64,000 bases of DNA from Morinoia aosen (lineage: Eukaryota; Arthropoda; Malacostraca; Amphipoda; Talitridae). Every line of letters starts with the position of its first letter. Positions within the stretch are counted from its first letter, which is position 1. The notes beneath the pieces were generated by a model. The model worked only from the letters and a program-made list of their open reading frames with translations, was not told the origin of the DNA and made no database searches. The stretch is from positions 19,701,009 to 19,765,008 of the forward strand of contig CM059578.1 in the NCBI GenBank assembly GCA_030386875.1, in the 5' to 3' direction. Positions 55,298 to 64,000 of the stretch are shown here, piece by piece. A program made the translations under genes and the position numbers.

Positions 55298-55378
55298 CAA
55301 CCAAACCCAACGTAACGTAACCTAACGTAACCTAACGTAACCTGGTGTAACCTAACTTAACCTAACGTGCCGCAGCGA
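55298..55378. repeat. AACCTAACGT-rich patch
   Basis: Irregular repeats of TAACCTAACG, resembling the arthropod telomeric TTAGG/CCTAA unit but too short and irregular for a telomere. Confidence 0.6.
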
Positions 55379-55619
55379 ACCGGCGGAACAGAGATCCTAT
55401 CGGAGCGCTACGATATTTCTGCAAGACTAGAATTGTGGTAATTAACTTACCGCTATAACTCGTTAAATACTTCTTTGCGACTGAAAGTGCATGGAAGAAA
55501 AGTTGTTTATTTTGATGTCATTACCATTATGCAAGCATCACAAATTCTAAAATCCATTAGTGTGAAATTCTCAACAAATACAGTATATACATAGTATGAA
55601 AAACATTTTTTTAGATGAA

Positions 55620-56690
55620 ACTAAATTTAGAGTGAGTTCTCAACCAATACTGAAATTCACAACCAGTGTTGGAAGATAAGATACATAATTTTTTACTTCC
55701 ACTCAAAAATTCTGGCTCAATTTCCGATGATGTTTACAAAACCTCATTTGTTTCCGAAAGCGCTCCTGGTGTTTTATATGGCTTGCCTAAAATCCACAAA
55801 CGCAATTTTGAGGTAAATTTTTCGTTCAAGCCTATTTTTGCAGCCCACCGTACTCATAGCTTCAATCTGGCCAAATTATTCGTTCCTATTCTGACTCCCT
55901 TTACTTTTAATGATTATACAGTGTAAAAATTAAAATCTTTTGTAATCGATGTGGTTTCAATTGATAACTCTGATAATCTCTTTATGGCTTCCTTCGACGT
56001 CGAGAATTTATTTACTAATATTCCGCAACACGAGACCATAGAGATTTGTTTAGATTACTTGTTTTCTCAGACTGATTTTGTTTTGGCGTAGCCAAATTTT
56101 TGTTCAAAACTCTGTTGCAACTCTCTGTTCCAGATTCATTTTTTATTTTTGACAATATTCTTTAGCAGCCATTAGACGGGCTAGGAATGGGTCTTCCTTT
56201 AGGACCCACCTTTGCTAATATGTTAATGGCTTTTCATGAAGAAGGTGATTGCTCAGCTTCCGAATATTAAGTTTACCATAGAACTTGAGAAAGTAAACTG
56301 TCTCCCGATTTTGGATTCTATGATTACTCGTCAAAATAACAAATTTCAAAGTTCTGTCAACCGCAAGCGAACATTTACTGGGTTGAGTTTGAGTTTCTAT
56401 AATTTTTTAATTTTCGTTTCAAATTGAATAGTATCAGAACTCTATTATGTAGAGCGTATATGTAGTGTGCGTTTAAGTTTTCAGCCGTTTGATGGTGAAG
56501 TTGAATTTTTGAATAACTTTTTCGGTAATTATGGTTTCCACGCTTGGCTCATACATTCCTCAATCAAGAAGTTTTTAATTCAAAATTTTGCGACCGCCCA
56601 CCTATGACAACCGGACGGAAAAAAGATTTCTATTTTGTTGTGCCCTATTTTGGTTACCAATGTGAAAAGTTGAAAAAATATTTGCTGAAG
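55620..56690 (+). pseudogene. Penelope-like element PLE2: reverse transcriptase relic
   Basis: Plus-strand pieces in order: PGVLYGLPKIHKRNFEVNFS and FKPIFAAHRTHSFNLAKLF (55666-55926); FDVENLFTNIPQHETIEICL; LDGLGMGLPLGPTFANMLMAFHEE (palm motif, ~56170-56240); LPNIKFTIELEKVNCLPILDSMITRQ (56236-56427); and AHTFLNQEVFN...FVVPYFGYQCEKLKKYLLKLLS (56544-56700). The YVDD segment is deleted between AFHEE and LPNIKF, and stops break the frame. The GIY-YIG domain is missing. Same family type as PLE1. Confidence 0.85.
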
Positions 56691-56699
56691 CTTTTATCA

Positions 56700-56935
56700 A
56701 TAATAATAATAATTTTACGGAAACGTTTCTACCGGGGTCGCCAGCGTAACGCCAATGTGGACCCCCCCGGCGCTGGCCGGGAAAAACTCAGATATTCTGA
56801 CTACGGCAGACAACAGCAAGATACAAGAGACTCACGCATTATGACACGTCGTACTGGACATACAAGAAAGACAATTAGCGAGTAAATTTTGATGATGCAC
56901 GGTTTGGGTTAGTGAAGGGTCGTAATTTTTAGGAG
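56700..56935. repeat. GC-rich insert bounded by (TAA)n
   Basis: The Penelope frame ends at an ATAATAATAATAAT run, followed by a GC-rich segment (GGTCGCCAGCGTAACGCC, CCCCCCGGCGCTGGCCGGG) that includes a GGCGCTGGC palindrome-like core. It could be a SINE or the 3' end of another LINE; I cannot name it. Confidence 0.35.
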
Positions 56936-57214
56936 TTTGAGTAGTAGTAGTAGTAGGAGTAGTAATAGTAGTAGTAGTAACGCGGGTTTGCTAGCGCTCA
57001 AGTTACTCAAACTATATTGCACCGAAGGTCACATAATTTAATTTGTATCTGACTCTTCCAGATGAGCACACAAGGTAAACATTGCTATTATTTGAAATAT
57101 CAAAATTATTTGAGCATCATGGTCATAATTACAACTCAAGATTACAAGTGTCTCCCCATTAGAGCTTGTACACAACACATTTCATTCGAACGCACTGAGC
57201 AGCCAAACCCCGTA

Positions 57215-57272
57215 GGGGGTTTCAGCTGCCCACCCATTTATGGCCGGACGCCTTACCCACGCTGAAACCCCC
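57215..57272 (-). other. Stem-loop in the LINE-I 3' UTR
   Basis: GGGGGTTTCAGC (57215-57226) and GCTGAAACCCCC (57261-57272) are exact complements separated by 34 bases. Position in the 3' UTR suggests a structured RNA element; a role in reverse-transcriptase recognition is conjecture. Confidence 0.55.
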
Positions 57273-57439
57273 GAGGTATCAAGGCAGCGCACCCGGCCAT
57301 GTTACAGTTTCTTCATCTTCAAACTTCCAAAACGATATCACGTCTGGCTATAAAGCCCTACAGCGCGGCTTCCCGTTGAATCTCCTCAAGTAGTACAACA
57401 TGAAGAGATTCAAGTTAGGAGCCTGAACATTTCCCCGTA

Positions 57440-58661
57440 TCAGATCAAGTCGTAAGCATTTATTTTTTGAAGAAAGGCAATCAGCTGATCTACGGGCGCA
57501 TTGTGGCCGAGTATATTGCTTACTGAAGGTAGCCGGCTATTGTCAGAGCAGACTTCAAAGCATTGTCGTCGCTCGTTGCGCAGCGCAGCGCAGTCGATGA
57601 GTAGGTGGCGCACCGTGAGGCGCGCCTCCAGGCACAGAGGGCAGACAGGTGGGCGCTCCTGTACCTCACTGTTCATGAGGTAGCTGTGGGTGAGGTAGGT
57701 GTGGCCGCTTCTGAGTCGATTTAATATGACTTCCACTCGGCGTGGCAGTTTTCTTCTGGGCCATGATCCCGGTTCCAACTGGGCCTCGTGCATGAGGCTC
57801 CTTCGCTGGCGCCAGCCTTCTCTCCATTTGCCGTTGATCTTCCTCTCGAGTACCGACAACCAGTCCCTATAAAAGGTTGGGACTCGCTCGGGTGGGCGAA
57901 GTGCAGCTGCTTTCGCTAGGTGCCGTGCGTTTGTCACGGAGAACTCGCAACACACTCAATGAATCGCAAAAAATAGTAAATTGGCCCCCAGGATGATCAC
58001 GGACGATCTGTAGTGCTAAATCAATAGCATATAGTTCTGCAGTGAATATAGTGGATGTATGGGGAAGTGAAATCTGTTTCTGGCTGCTGCTACAGAATGC
58101 AGCCGCGCCAACGCCGTCGCTGCTTTTGGAGCCATCTGTGAAGTTTGCACTGAAGCCTTGGTAGTTTTCGTTTTCTAGTCGGCGGTATTCTTGGATGTAT
58201 GTTGTTGGATGGGTAGTTTCCTTTTTTAGGGCTGTTAGTTCCAGGTTTATGTCGACGGTGACCGTGTTCCATGTTGGGACGTCAATGTTCAGTAGGCGGT
58301 ACGAAAAAGCGGGTTTGATATAAGGGGGTTCGAGATTTAATGATTCCATAATATTGAGGGTGCGAATGGCAATTGAAGGTATAACTTTCTTATTTATAAA
58401 CAATCTTCTGTCAATAGGTGGGATAGCAGAGTTAAATGCTGGGTTACCCAAATGGCTTTTCATTTTAAAATAATATTTTAAGGAAAGCATCTGCCTTCGC
58501 AGGTTCAGCGGCATTTCACCAGTTAGAACTTGGAGGCTTGCGACAGGTGTGGACTTGAAGGCTCCGGTTGCCAGACGCAGACAGTCGTTGGCGACGGGAT
58601 CCAAGAGCTTAAGGGTGGTGTAGGGAGCTGATGCGTAGACAATGCATCCGTAGTCCATCAT
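57440..58661 (-). pseudogene. LINE-I ORF2 C-terminal part: RNase H and tail
   Basis: After MMDYGCIVYASAPYTTLKLL and LRLATGAFKSTPVASLQVL (thumb), the frame reads SANFTDGSKSSDGVGAAAF (first RNase H Asp), FTAELYAIDLAL (Glu) and FTIFCDSLSVLRVL (Asp), then breaks. The frame resumes as VTNARHLAKAAALRPPERVP and a C-terminal tail with NRLRSGHTYLTHSYLM and PVCPLCLEARLTVRHLLIDC (a CxxC...H...C knuckle), stop at 57440. The segment between LSVLRVL and NARHLAK, normally holding the WVPGHVGxxGNE block with the last catalytic residues, is deleted. Confidence 0.88.
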
Positions 58662-58670
58662 TGAACGAAC

Positions 58671-61056
58671 TTAAAGTTTGTGCATGTGGAGAAGAATGTG
58701 CTGGTCCCCTCCCCAATCGTGAGAAGATATGGATTTGAGCATGGCACAACCTTTTTTGCATTTGGCTCTGATTTCGTCAATGTGCTTTTTCCATGAGAGT
58801 TTTGCGTCCCAGGTGAGTCCAAGAAATTTGATTTCCTCTACAAACTCGATATCTTGATTTGCGATTTTTAGGGGTATGGGCATTAGAATTCCGGGCAACG
58901 TGGTGAAGTGTACGGCTTTGGATTTTTCAGTTGAGAAAGAGAAGCCATTCGTCTGGGTCCATCGTAGGGCACGATCGATGCATTCCTGGAGTTTGGTTTT
59001 TATGACATTTATATCACTATGTCGATAGCCGAGCTGGAAGTCGTCTACGAAAAGTGAAGCGTGGAATCGCGGGTCCTGAGGGATCAGAGAGGCGATACCA
59101 TTGATTTTAATGGCAAACAGGGTGACCGAGAGGACTGAACCCTGCGGGACGCCTTCTTCTTGCGGGAAGGGGTCGGACAAATAATTGTTGATTCTGACTC
59201 TAAAAGTTCGGTCGCGCAAGAATTCTTGGATGAACGAGGGGAGCCGTCCTCGAAGTTGCATTTGATGGAGATCCCGCATTATTCCAAATTTCCATGTTGT
59301 ATCATACGCTTTTGTTAGATCGAAGAACACACTCACGAAGTGTTCGTTGTGAGCGAAAGCTCTCCTGATCGTTGATTCAAGGCGCACTAGGTGGTCGGTT
59401 GTGGATCTGCTTCGCCTACCGCCGCACTGGATGTTGGTGAGGCAACTGTGCATGTCGCAGAAGTCCACGAGTCTATTGCTGACAAGACGTTCCATTGTTT
59501 TACAGAGGCAACTGGTTAGTGCGATGGGTCTGTAATTTTGGGGTGACTGTGTTGATTTATGCGGTTTTGGAAAAGGGATTATTATGGCCTCCCGCCAGCT
59601 TGGAGGGAAATATCCGTTGAGCCAAAATTTGTTCATCATCGATAGTAGTTGCTGCTTGCCGGCTTCAGGTAGATGCTTTAACATTTGGTAGGAGATTTGG
59701 TCGGCTCCAGGAGAGGTGTCTTTGGTGTTACTAAGAGCAGCTTCTAGCTCAGCTGCTGTGAACAATATATTGTATACTTCAGAGTTTGTAGATGAAAAAT
59801 TTAACCCTTCGTTTTGGACCTTTTCTCTCTCCTGTTGAAATTCGGCAGGGTAGTTTGTGGCTCTACTTGTATTGCTGAAGGTCATCGCCAGCTTGTTCGC
59901 TATTTGGGGCACGGTGGCATACGTAGTATTGTTTTCTTGTAAGATGGATATTTTTCGTGGGGGTTGGCCTTTTATTTTGCGAATATTTGCATAAACTGCT
60001 GTCAGAGGTGTATTTCTAGTGAATATATTTGCAAACCTTATCCACGCTTTCCGCTTTTCGTCACGTAGGAGGTTTCTGTGGACTGCTCGAGCTCTTTTCC
60101 AACGAATAGCATTTTGCACCGATTTGGTCTGGCGGTATTTTTGGTAGAGGCGTTCGCGGTTTCGTCGTGTTTCTGTTAATTTTGCGCTCCAATAGGGCTT
60201 TGGAAAGAAGGTTTTAATTTCGATGGTGGGTATGCATTCCTTGGCTACAACCAGTATGACATTAATGAAGGCCTGAAGGTGTTCTTCACAGTTAACTTCC
60301 GGCGAGATTTCCAGCTCGTTCCACTTTGGGTGGTTTTTGAATGAGCACCAATCTGCTTTTTTTAGGCACCACACAGTTCTGCTAGGCTCGCTTTGTTGCG
60401 CGTTCATCAGTTGGATTAGGATCGGGCAGTGATCGCTGTCCTCCGGAGAGAGACAGGTAGACCACTGCAACTCCGCGTTCAGGCGAGGGGAGGCTAGTGT
60501 TAGATCTATGGCGGATTCCGAGTTGTACGAGATTCTGGTTGGGGATCCTGTATTTAGAAGAATGAGGTTTGACTGTTCTAGATATTGCTCAAGAATGCGC
60601 CCCCGGGTGTCCGTGGTTCTGCATCCCCAAATTGTGCTGTAACTGTTGAAATCCCCCATAATGATGCTTGGAGTAGGGAGTTGATTTTCGAGGTCGCGAA
60701 GTGCTTCCAGGGTAAGGCTATGATTTCTTGACGAGTACATTGAGACGACTGCGATTGGCCGACTAAGTTGGATGGTGGCGGCGATGACTTGGAACCGAGA
60801 CGTCAAAACGTGTTCTCTGAATGGGACTGAATTATGGAAAAGCAGACCCACTCCTCCATGGGGGGGTGAAGTTAAAGTGACCGTGTTTGATGAGAAGGGA
60901 GTATTGAGGTATGGAGAACGTGTAGTTGTGCCATAGCTTGGTTTCCTGCAGCGCCACGACTGCTGGTCGGTGCTGGTGTATCAATTCCAGCAGTTCGTCT
61001 TTCTTGGCTCGAACTCCTTGACAGTTCCATTGTATAATTGAGGTTGGGTAGTTCAT
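58671..61056 (-). pseudogene. LINE-I ORF2 N-terminal part: endonuclease and reverse transcriptase
   Basis: It starts MNYPTSIIQWNCQGVRAKKDELL and VVALQETKLW, then a one-base insertion in a C7 run (near 60865) shifts the frame from FNFTPP to GGVGLLFHNSVPF. It continues with IIMGDFNSYSTIWG, SAIDLTLASP, DSDHCPI (endonuclease), then NYRPIALTSCLCKTMERLV, VFFDLTKAYDTTWK, GVPQGSVLSVTLFAIKINGI, ASLFVDDFQLG (catalytic Asp pair) and NGFSFSTEKSK. A TAA at 58671-58673 cuts it before the RNase H region, in the same frame. The start codon overlaps the ORF1 stop as ATGA. Confidence 0.92.
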
Positions 61057-63461
61057 TGCTCGGATGAGGATGGATTTGTTTTATATTCGTAGAAAATTTC
61101 TTCGGTTTCTTTTCTGACTGCAGGATTGTTATCGCTGGTTATTTCACCATCGCTGAGAGCGGAATCGTAATTTGGGGTCATTTGTATCGCTGTAGTATAA
61201 AGTTCGCCGGTATCAGGGTTCATACACACTGCCTCTGTTAGTTGCTTCTTTTCCGTAGGGCGCTCCTGATGTTCGGAGTTTTTCCGCTTTCTTTGCGTGT
61301 TGCAGTCCACAGGTTTGACGGGACTGTCAGCAGCAGCAGTGCTCAGAGGTTCCCTTTCCCTTAGTGGGGTTTGGCTTGACGCTGTGTTGGCGGCGGTCGT
61401 CTGTACTGCACTGACAAAGGAGCGCCGATATTGCGGACATTCTGCATCCAATTTATCTTTGGCTTGGGCTCTACTAAGTCTAAATTTGTGTTGTATTGTT
61501 ACAATTTCTTGTTGGTATTTGAATTCGATGCATTTCAGGGATCCAGTGAAATGATTTTGGCCGCAGTGGTGGCATTCTATTTTTGGGCTGGTACATTCGT
61601 TAGCACTGTGGTTGGCGTTATCACACCGAGCACAGATTGGGGTGTTGCTTGAGCACCACTTTTGTGTATGCCCGTATTCCAGGCATATTTTACAAAGCCT
61701 CGGACGTGGTACGTAGGCGTATACTTTGCTCTTTGATTGTTCGCCTGGCACTGTTAGGTATTCTGGGAGTTCTCCACGGAAGGTTAGTAGCAATGGTTGG
61801 GCGAGTGGGTTCTTGGGTCGGATCCATGTTGCCTTGGTCACATCGTAGAGGTCGTGGTCTTCTTTGAGTCCTTTGCGGAAGTTCTCAAAATCGGTCAGGT
61901 CGTACTCGTATATGTAAACGAGTCCTTTGGCGGCGTTGGAGTGGCAATATTCAGATATGGTGACAGGTATATTATTTATTGACTTAATGTTGCGGACAGA
62001 GTCGCTCTGGCGTGAATTGCATATTTCAATTATAAAGGAATCGTTTCCCTTAGAGGAGATACGGTTGGGTTTAGTCCCAAGTTCTCGTTGCAAGCTCTTC
62101 TCCAGTATCCACGGTGAAAGCTTGCGTTTTTCGGTTGCATCAATTTTGCAAAGAAAGTGCTTGCTGAAGGTTTTTGCTGTTTTTTCGGAGTATTCGTCAG
62201 AGTTGTGATAAAGTTGTCTTGCGCGACGGATGCCTACTTTGTGCTTTTCTTGAATTTCTACTATTTTCTGTTCTTCAGTATGCTTAGGACACATTTTGCT
62301 TTTCACTGGGTGGGGACCGCGGCAATGGAGACATTTGGCTTCTGCTTCCAGGCACTGATCGCTTGAGTGTCCTGCAGTGCCGCACTTTGCGCAGGTTGGT
62401 GACCTGTTGCAGCGTTTTTTGGTGTGGCCATACAGCTGGCAGTTGGAGCAGTGCATGGGCTTATCGATTTATGGATGAACTAGCGTGTCCGCGCGCTCAC
62501 CTGGAATATAAATATAGCTGGGGGGTGTTTCCGAGTTGAATTCGAGGATAAGGGCGCTGGTTTCTTCGCGTCTGGTTTTGATGAAGGTAGCATCAATGAC
62601 GTTGCTGATGTCGTAAGCTTCTTTCAGTCCCGCTGCAAACTCGTCGAAGTTGCTCATGTTGTACTCGTTGATGTAGACGAGTCCTTTGGATTTGTTCAGT
62701 CTTGGGTGGAGTATGACTTCGCAGGGCACGCTATTCACACTAGTAATGGTCAGCATGGCTTGTCCCTGTTTATTATCCCTTGCTTCGAGTGTGAAGCTAT
62801 CTTTACCGCTGGTGGTAATTGACTTGGGAGGAAGTCCGGTAGCGTTTATGATGCTGGCCTTTATTGCGTAGGGATTTAGGTTGCGTTTAGTTTCTGGTTT
62901 AAATTTCATGCTATAAAAGCGCATGAATGTCGGTGTGGTTGGAAGTTCCTTGAGGTCCAGGGGCACATATTTTCGTTTCCTGGTAGGTCCAGGAGAAGAA
63001 GTAGGTTTTTGTTTTCCTTCAGGAAGGGTTGTTATTTTACCAATGATGTCCGTCACTTTGCTCACAGCCAGTTCCACTTTTTTGATTCTCTCCTCCGTAG
63101 ATGTTTCCATCGTTGCTGGGTCGCCACTCTGAACACCCTGAACGTCGCCGCCACATCCCATCTCATCCAGACTCCGCATCAGCCTGCTCACACTCCTCTC
63201 CACCTCGCTCACCCGCTCGGACGTGGTTCGCTCGACCGCTGCACCCACGACCATCTCCCCGACCGCAGCCTCATGACGCTCCGCCTGAATTCCTTCACCG
63301 TTAGCGCCTGTAGGTTTGACAGTTTCTCTATTGATTGGAGTCCTGATTGATTTGATGGGGTTTGGCAAAGTTTCTCGTTTTCCTGGTTTTCCCAGGTCCG
63401 GCTTGCGCTCGTTGCCCGTACGCTTACCCCCGTACCGCGAGCCTCTCGCTCCCCTGGGCAT
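61053..63461 (-). pseudogene. LINE-I ORF1: gag-like protein with two RRM-like plus zinc-knuckle modules
   Basis: About 802 codons in one frame, interrupted by a single TAA at 62469-62471 (VHP*IDKPMHCSNC). The N-terminus is basic. Module 1: an RRM-like block with SGKDSFTLEARDNKQG, KSKGLVYINEYNMSNFDEF and PSYIYIPGE, then knuckles CSNCQLYGHTKKRC, CAKCGTAGHSSDQC and CLHCRGPHPVKSKMC. Module 2 repeats the order: SKGNDSFIIEICNSRQSD, AAKGLVYIYEYDLTDFENF, EYLTVPGE, then CKICLEYGHTQKWC, CARCDNANHSANEC and CHHCGQNHFTGSLKC. Such proteins bind element RNA. The C-terminus is acidic and Ser-rich. Confidence 0.9.
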
Positions 63462-64000
63462 GATGCCCGACCCCTGAGGCCGCGGGCTCCGGGATCAGGA
63501 TTGACGTTTTTACTTTTAATTTTAGGTTTTTGAACAAAGACAAACTACAAATTCAACGCAAAATGTGAATAATAAATGATTAGGTAGGTTATACAACCTA
63601 GTTATTCACCTTACACTAACAAACACGTAGCAAACTAAAATGAACAATAAATTTAAACTTAGAGCACCGAGGTGCCCTAGGCGCCCCCCGCGTTGGTTCC
63701 ACCCACAATAATTCTGATTGGCGATAAACTATTACAATAATCAAGTCGCTATCCTTGTACAACAGGTTGTACAAATGACGGCAGTCGTAGTGGGTGTACT
63801 AACGGCACCACCACGTGAAGGTGCGGGTGGGCTGGATACCCGCACCTGAGCACGGGTAACCTCTATCAAATCCTTGTCTGTTTTTTTCCTTTTTGTTCCC
63901 TAAACCACAAAAAGAAGAATGCACATCAAATAACCGTAAGAAAATACTTTGAGTTCGATGCCAGTAAACGTGGTAAAGGGAACACGTAAAATTTCCTCTT
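63462..64000 (-). other. LINE-I 5' UTR and flank
   Basis: Upstream of ORF1, up to about 63850, lies a GC-richer stretch with CGGGTAT/ACCCGCACC words (an inverted pair GGTGCGGGTGG and ACCCGCACCTGAG near 63820-63850). The element start is probably near 63850-63900. No further gene. Confidence 0.4.

Larger units (their letters stand above)
56936..63900 (-). mobile_element. LINE-I: I-clade-like non-LTR retrotransposon, near full length
   Basis: Minus strand: GC-rich 5' UTR (about 63900-63462), ORF1 (63461-61053), ORF2 (61056-57440) overlapping it by ATGA, and a ~460-bp 3' UTR ending in a (TAC)n/(CTA)n run at 56940-56983. ORF2 has endonuclease, reverse transcriptase and RNase H, the combination found in the I group. 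Lesions are few: one nonsense in ORF1 and, in ORF2, a one-base insertion, a nonsense and a deletion with frameshift. Confidence 0.85.

Noticed and set aside
55298..55378. Telomere-like CCTAA/TTAGG stretch as an interstitial telomere
   Set aside because: About 80 bases, irregular period, and similar AGGTTA words occur inside MITE family F; no true tandem array.

Overview
This window is eukaryotic nuclear DNA, most likely from an arthropod with a large, repeat-rich, AT-rich genome. Evidence: spliced genes with GT/AG introns, several clades of non-LTR retrotransposon (LINE), Penelope-like elements, PIF/Harbinger, hAT and Tc1 DNA transposons, a tRNA-derived SINE, many foldback or MITE-like repeats, and short AACCT/AGGTT-rich patches like the arthropod TTAGG repeat. 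The species cannot be fixed from the sequence. No rRNA gene, intact tRNA gene, CRISPR array or prokaryotic operon is visible.

Layout. 1-5.9 kb: foldback elements (a 1.76-kb one with ~620-690 bp arms and nine 21-bp repeats), a duplicated repeat with a perfect 31-bp hairpin, a Tc1 relic and a decayed LINE fragment. 6.5-13.6 kb: LINE-A on the minus strand, a CR1-like element whose ORF2 reads OTU-like cysteine protease, endonuclease, reverse transcriptase, followed by a ~1.9-kb 3' region. 14-16 kb: Penelope relic. 16.2-20.4 kb: Harbinger relic with a small satellite block. 22.4-32.7 kb: the only clear host gene, prefoldin subunit 3 (three internal exons, minus strand), in introns filled with repeats, including 5'-truncated LINE-J. 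33.6-35.7 kb: foldback MITEs, one split by a SINE. 36.6-38.6 kb: a hAT element with a perfect 8-bp target duplication, inserted beside a two-gene Harbinger element (38.6-42.8 kb). 43.0-43.7 kb: inverted repeat with hammerhead-like cores. 45.6-47.7 kb: 3' half of a second LINE-A. 48.2-52.3 kb: LINE-K. 53.7-55.3 kb: second copy of the hairpin repeat and a TIR element. 55.6-56.7 kb: second Penelope relic. 56.9-63.9 kb: LINE-I, an I-clade-like element with a double gag module.

The genes belong to selfish elements rather than a joint pathway. The Harbinger transposase and its MADF-domain partner are on opposite strands with interlocked exons; the partner is intact and the transposase is broken. 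The points most worth a second look are the OTU module in LINE-A, the interlocked Harbinger genes, the duplicated RRM-like plus zinc-knuckle module in LINE-I ORF1, the conserved 3' stem-loop of LINE-A, and the hammerhead-like motifs.
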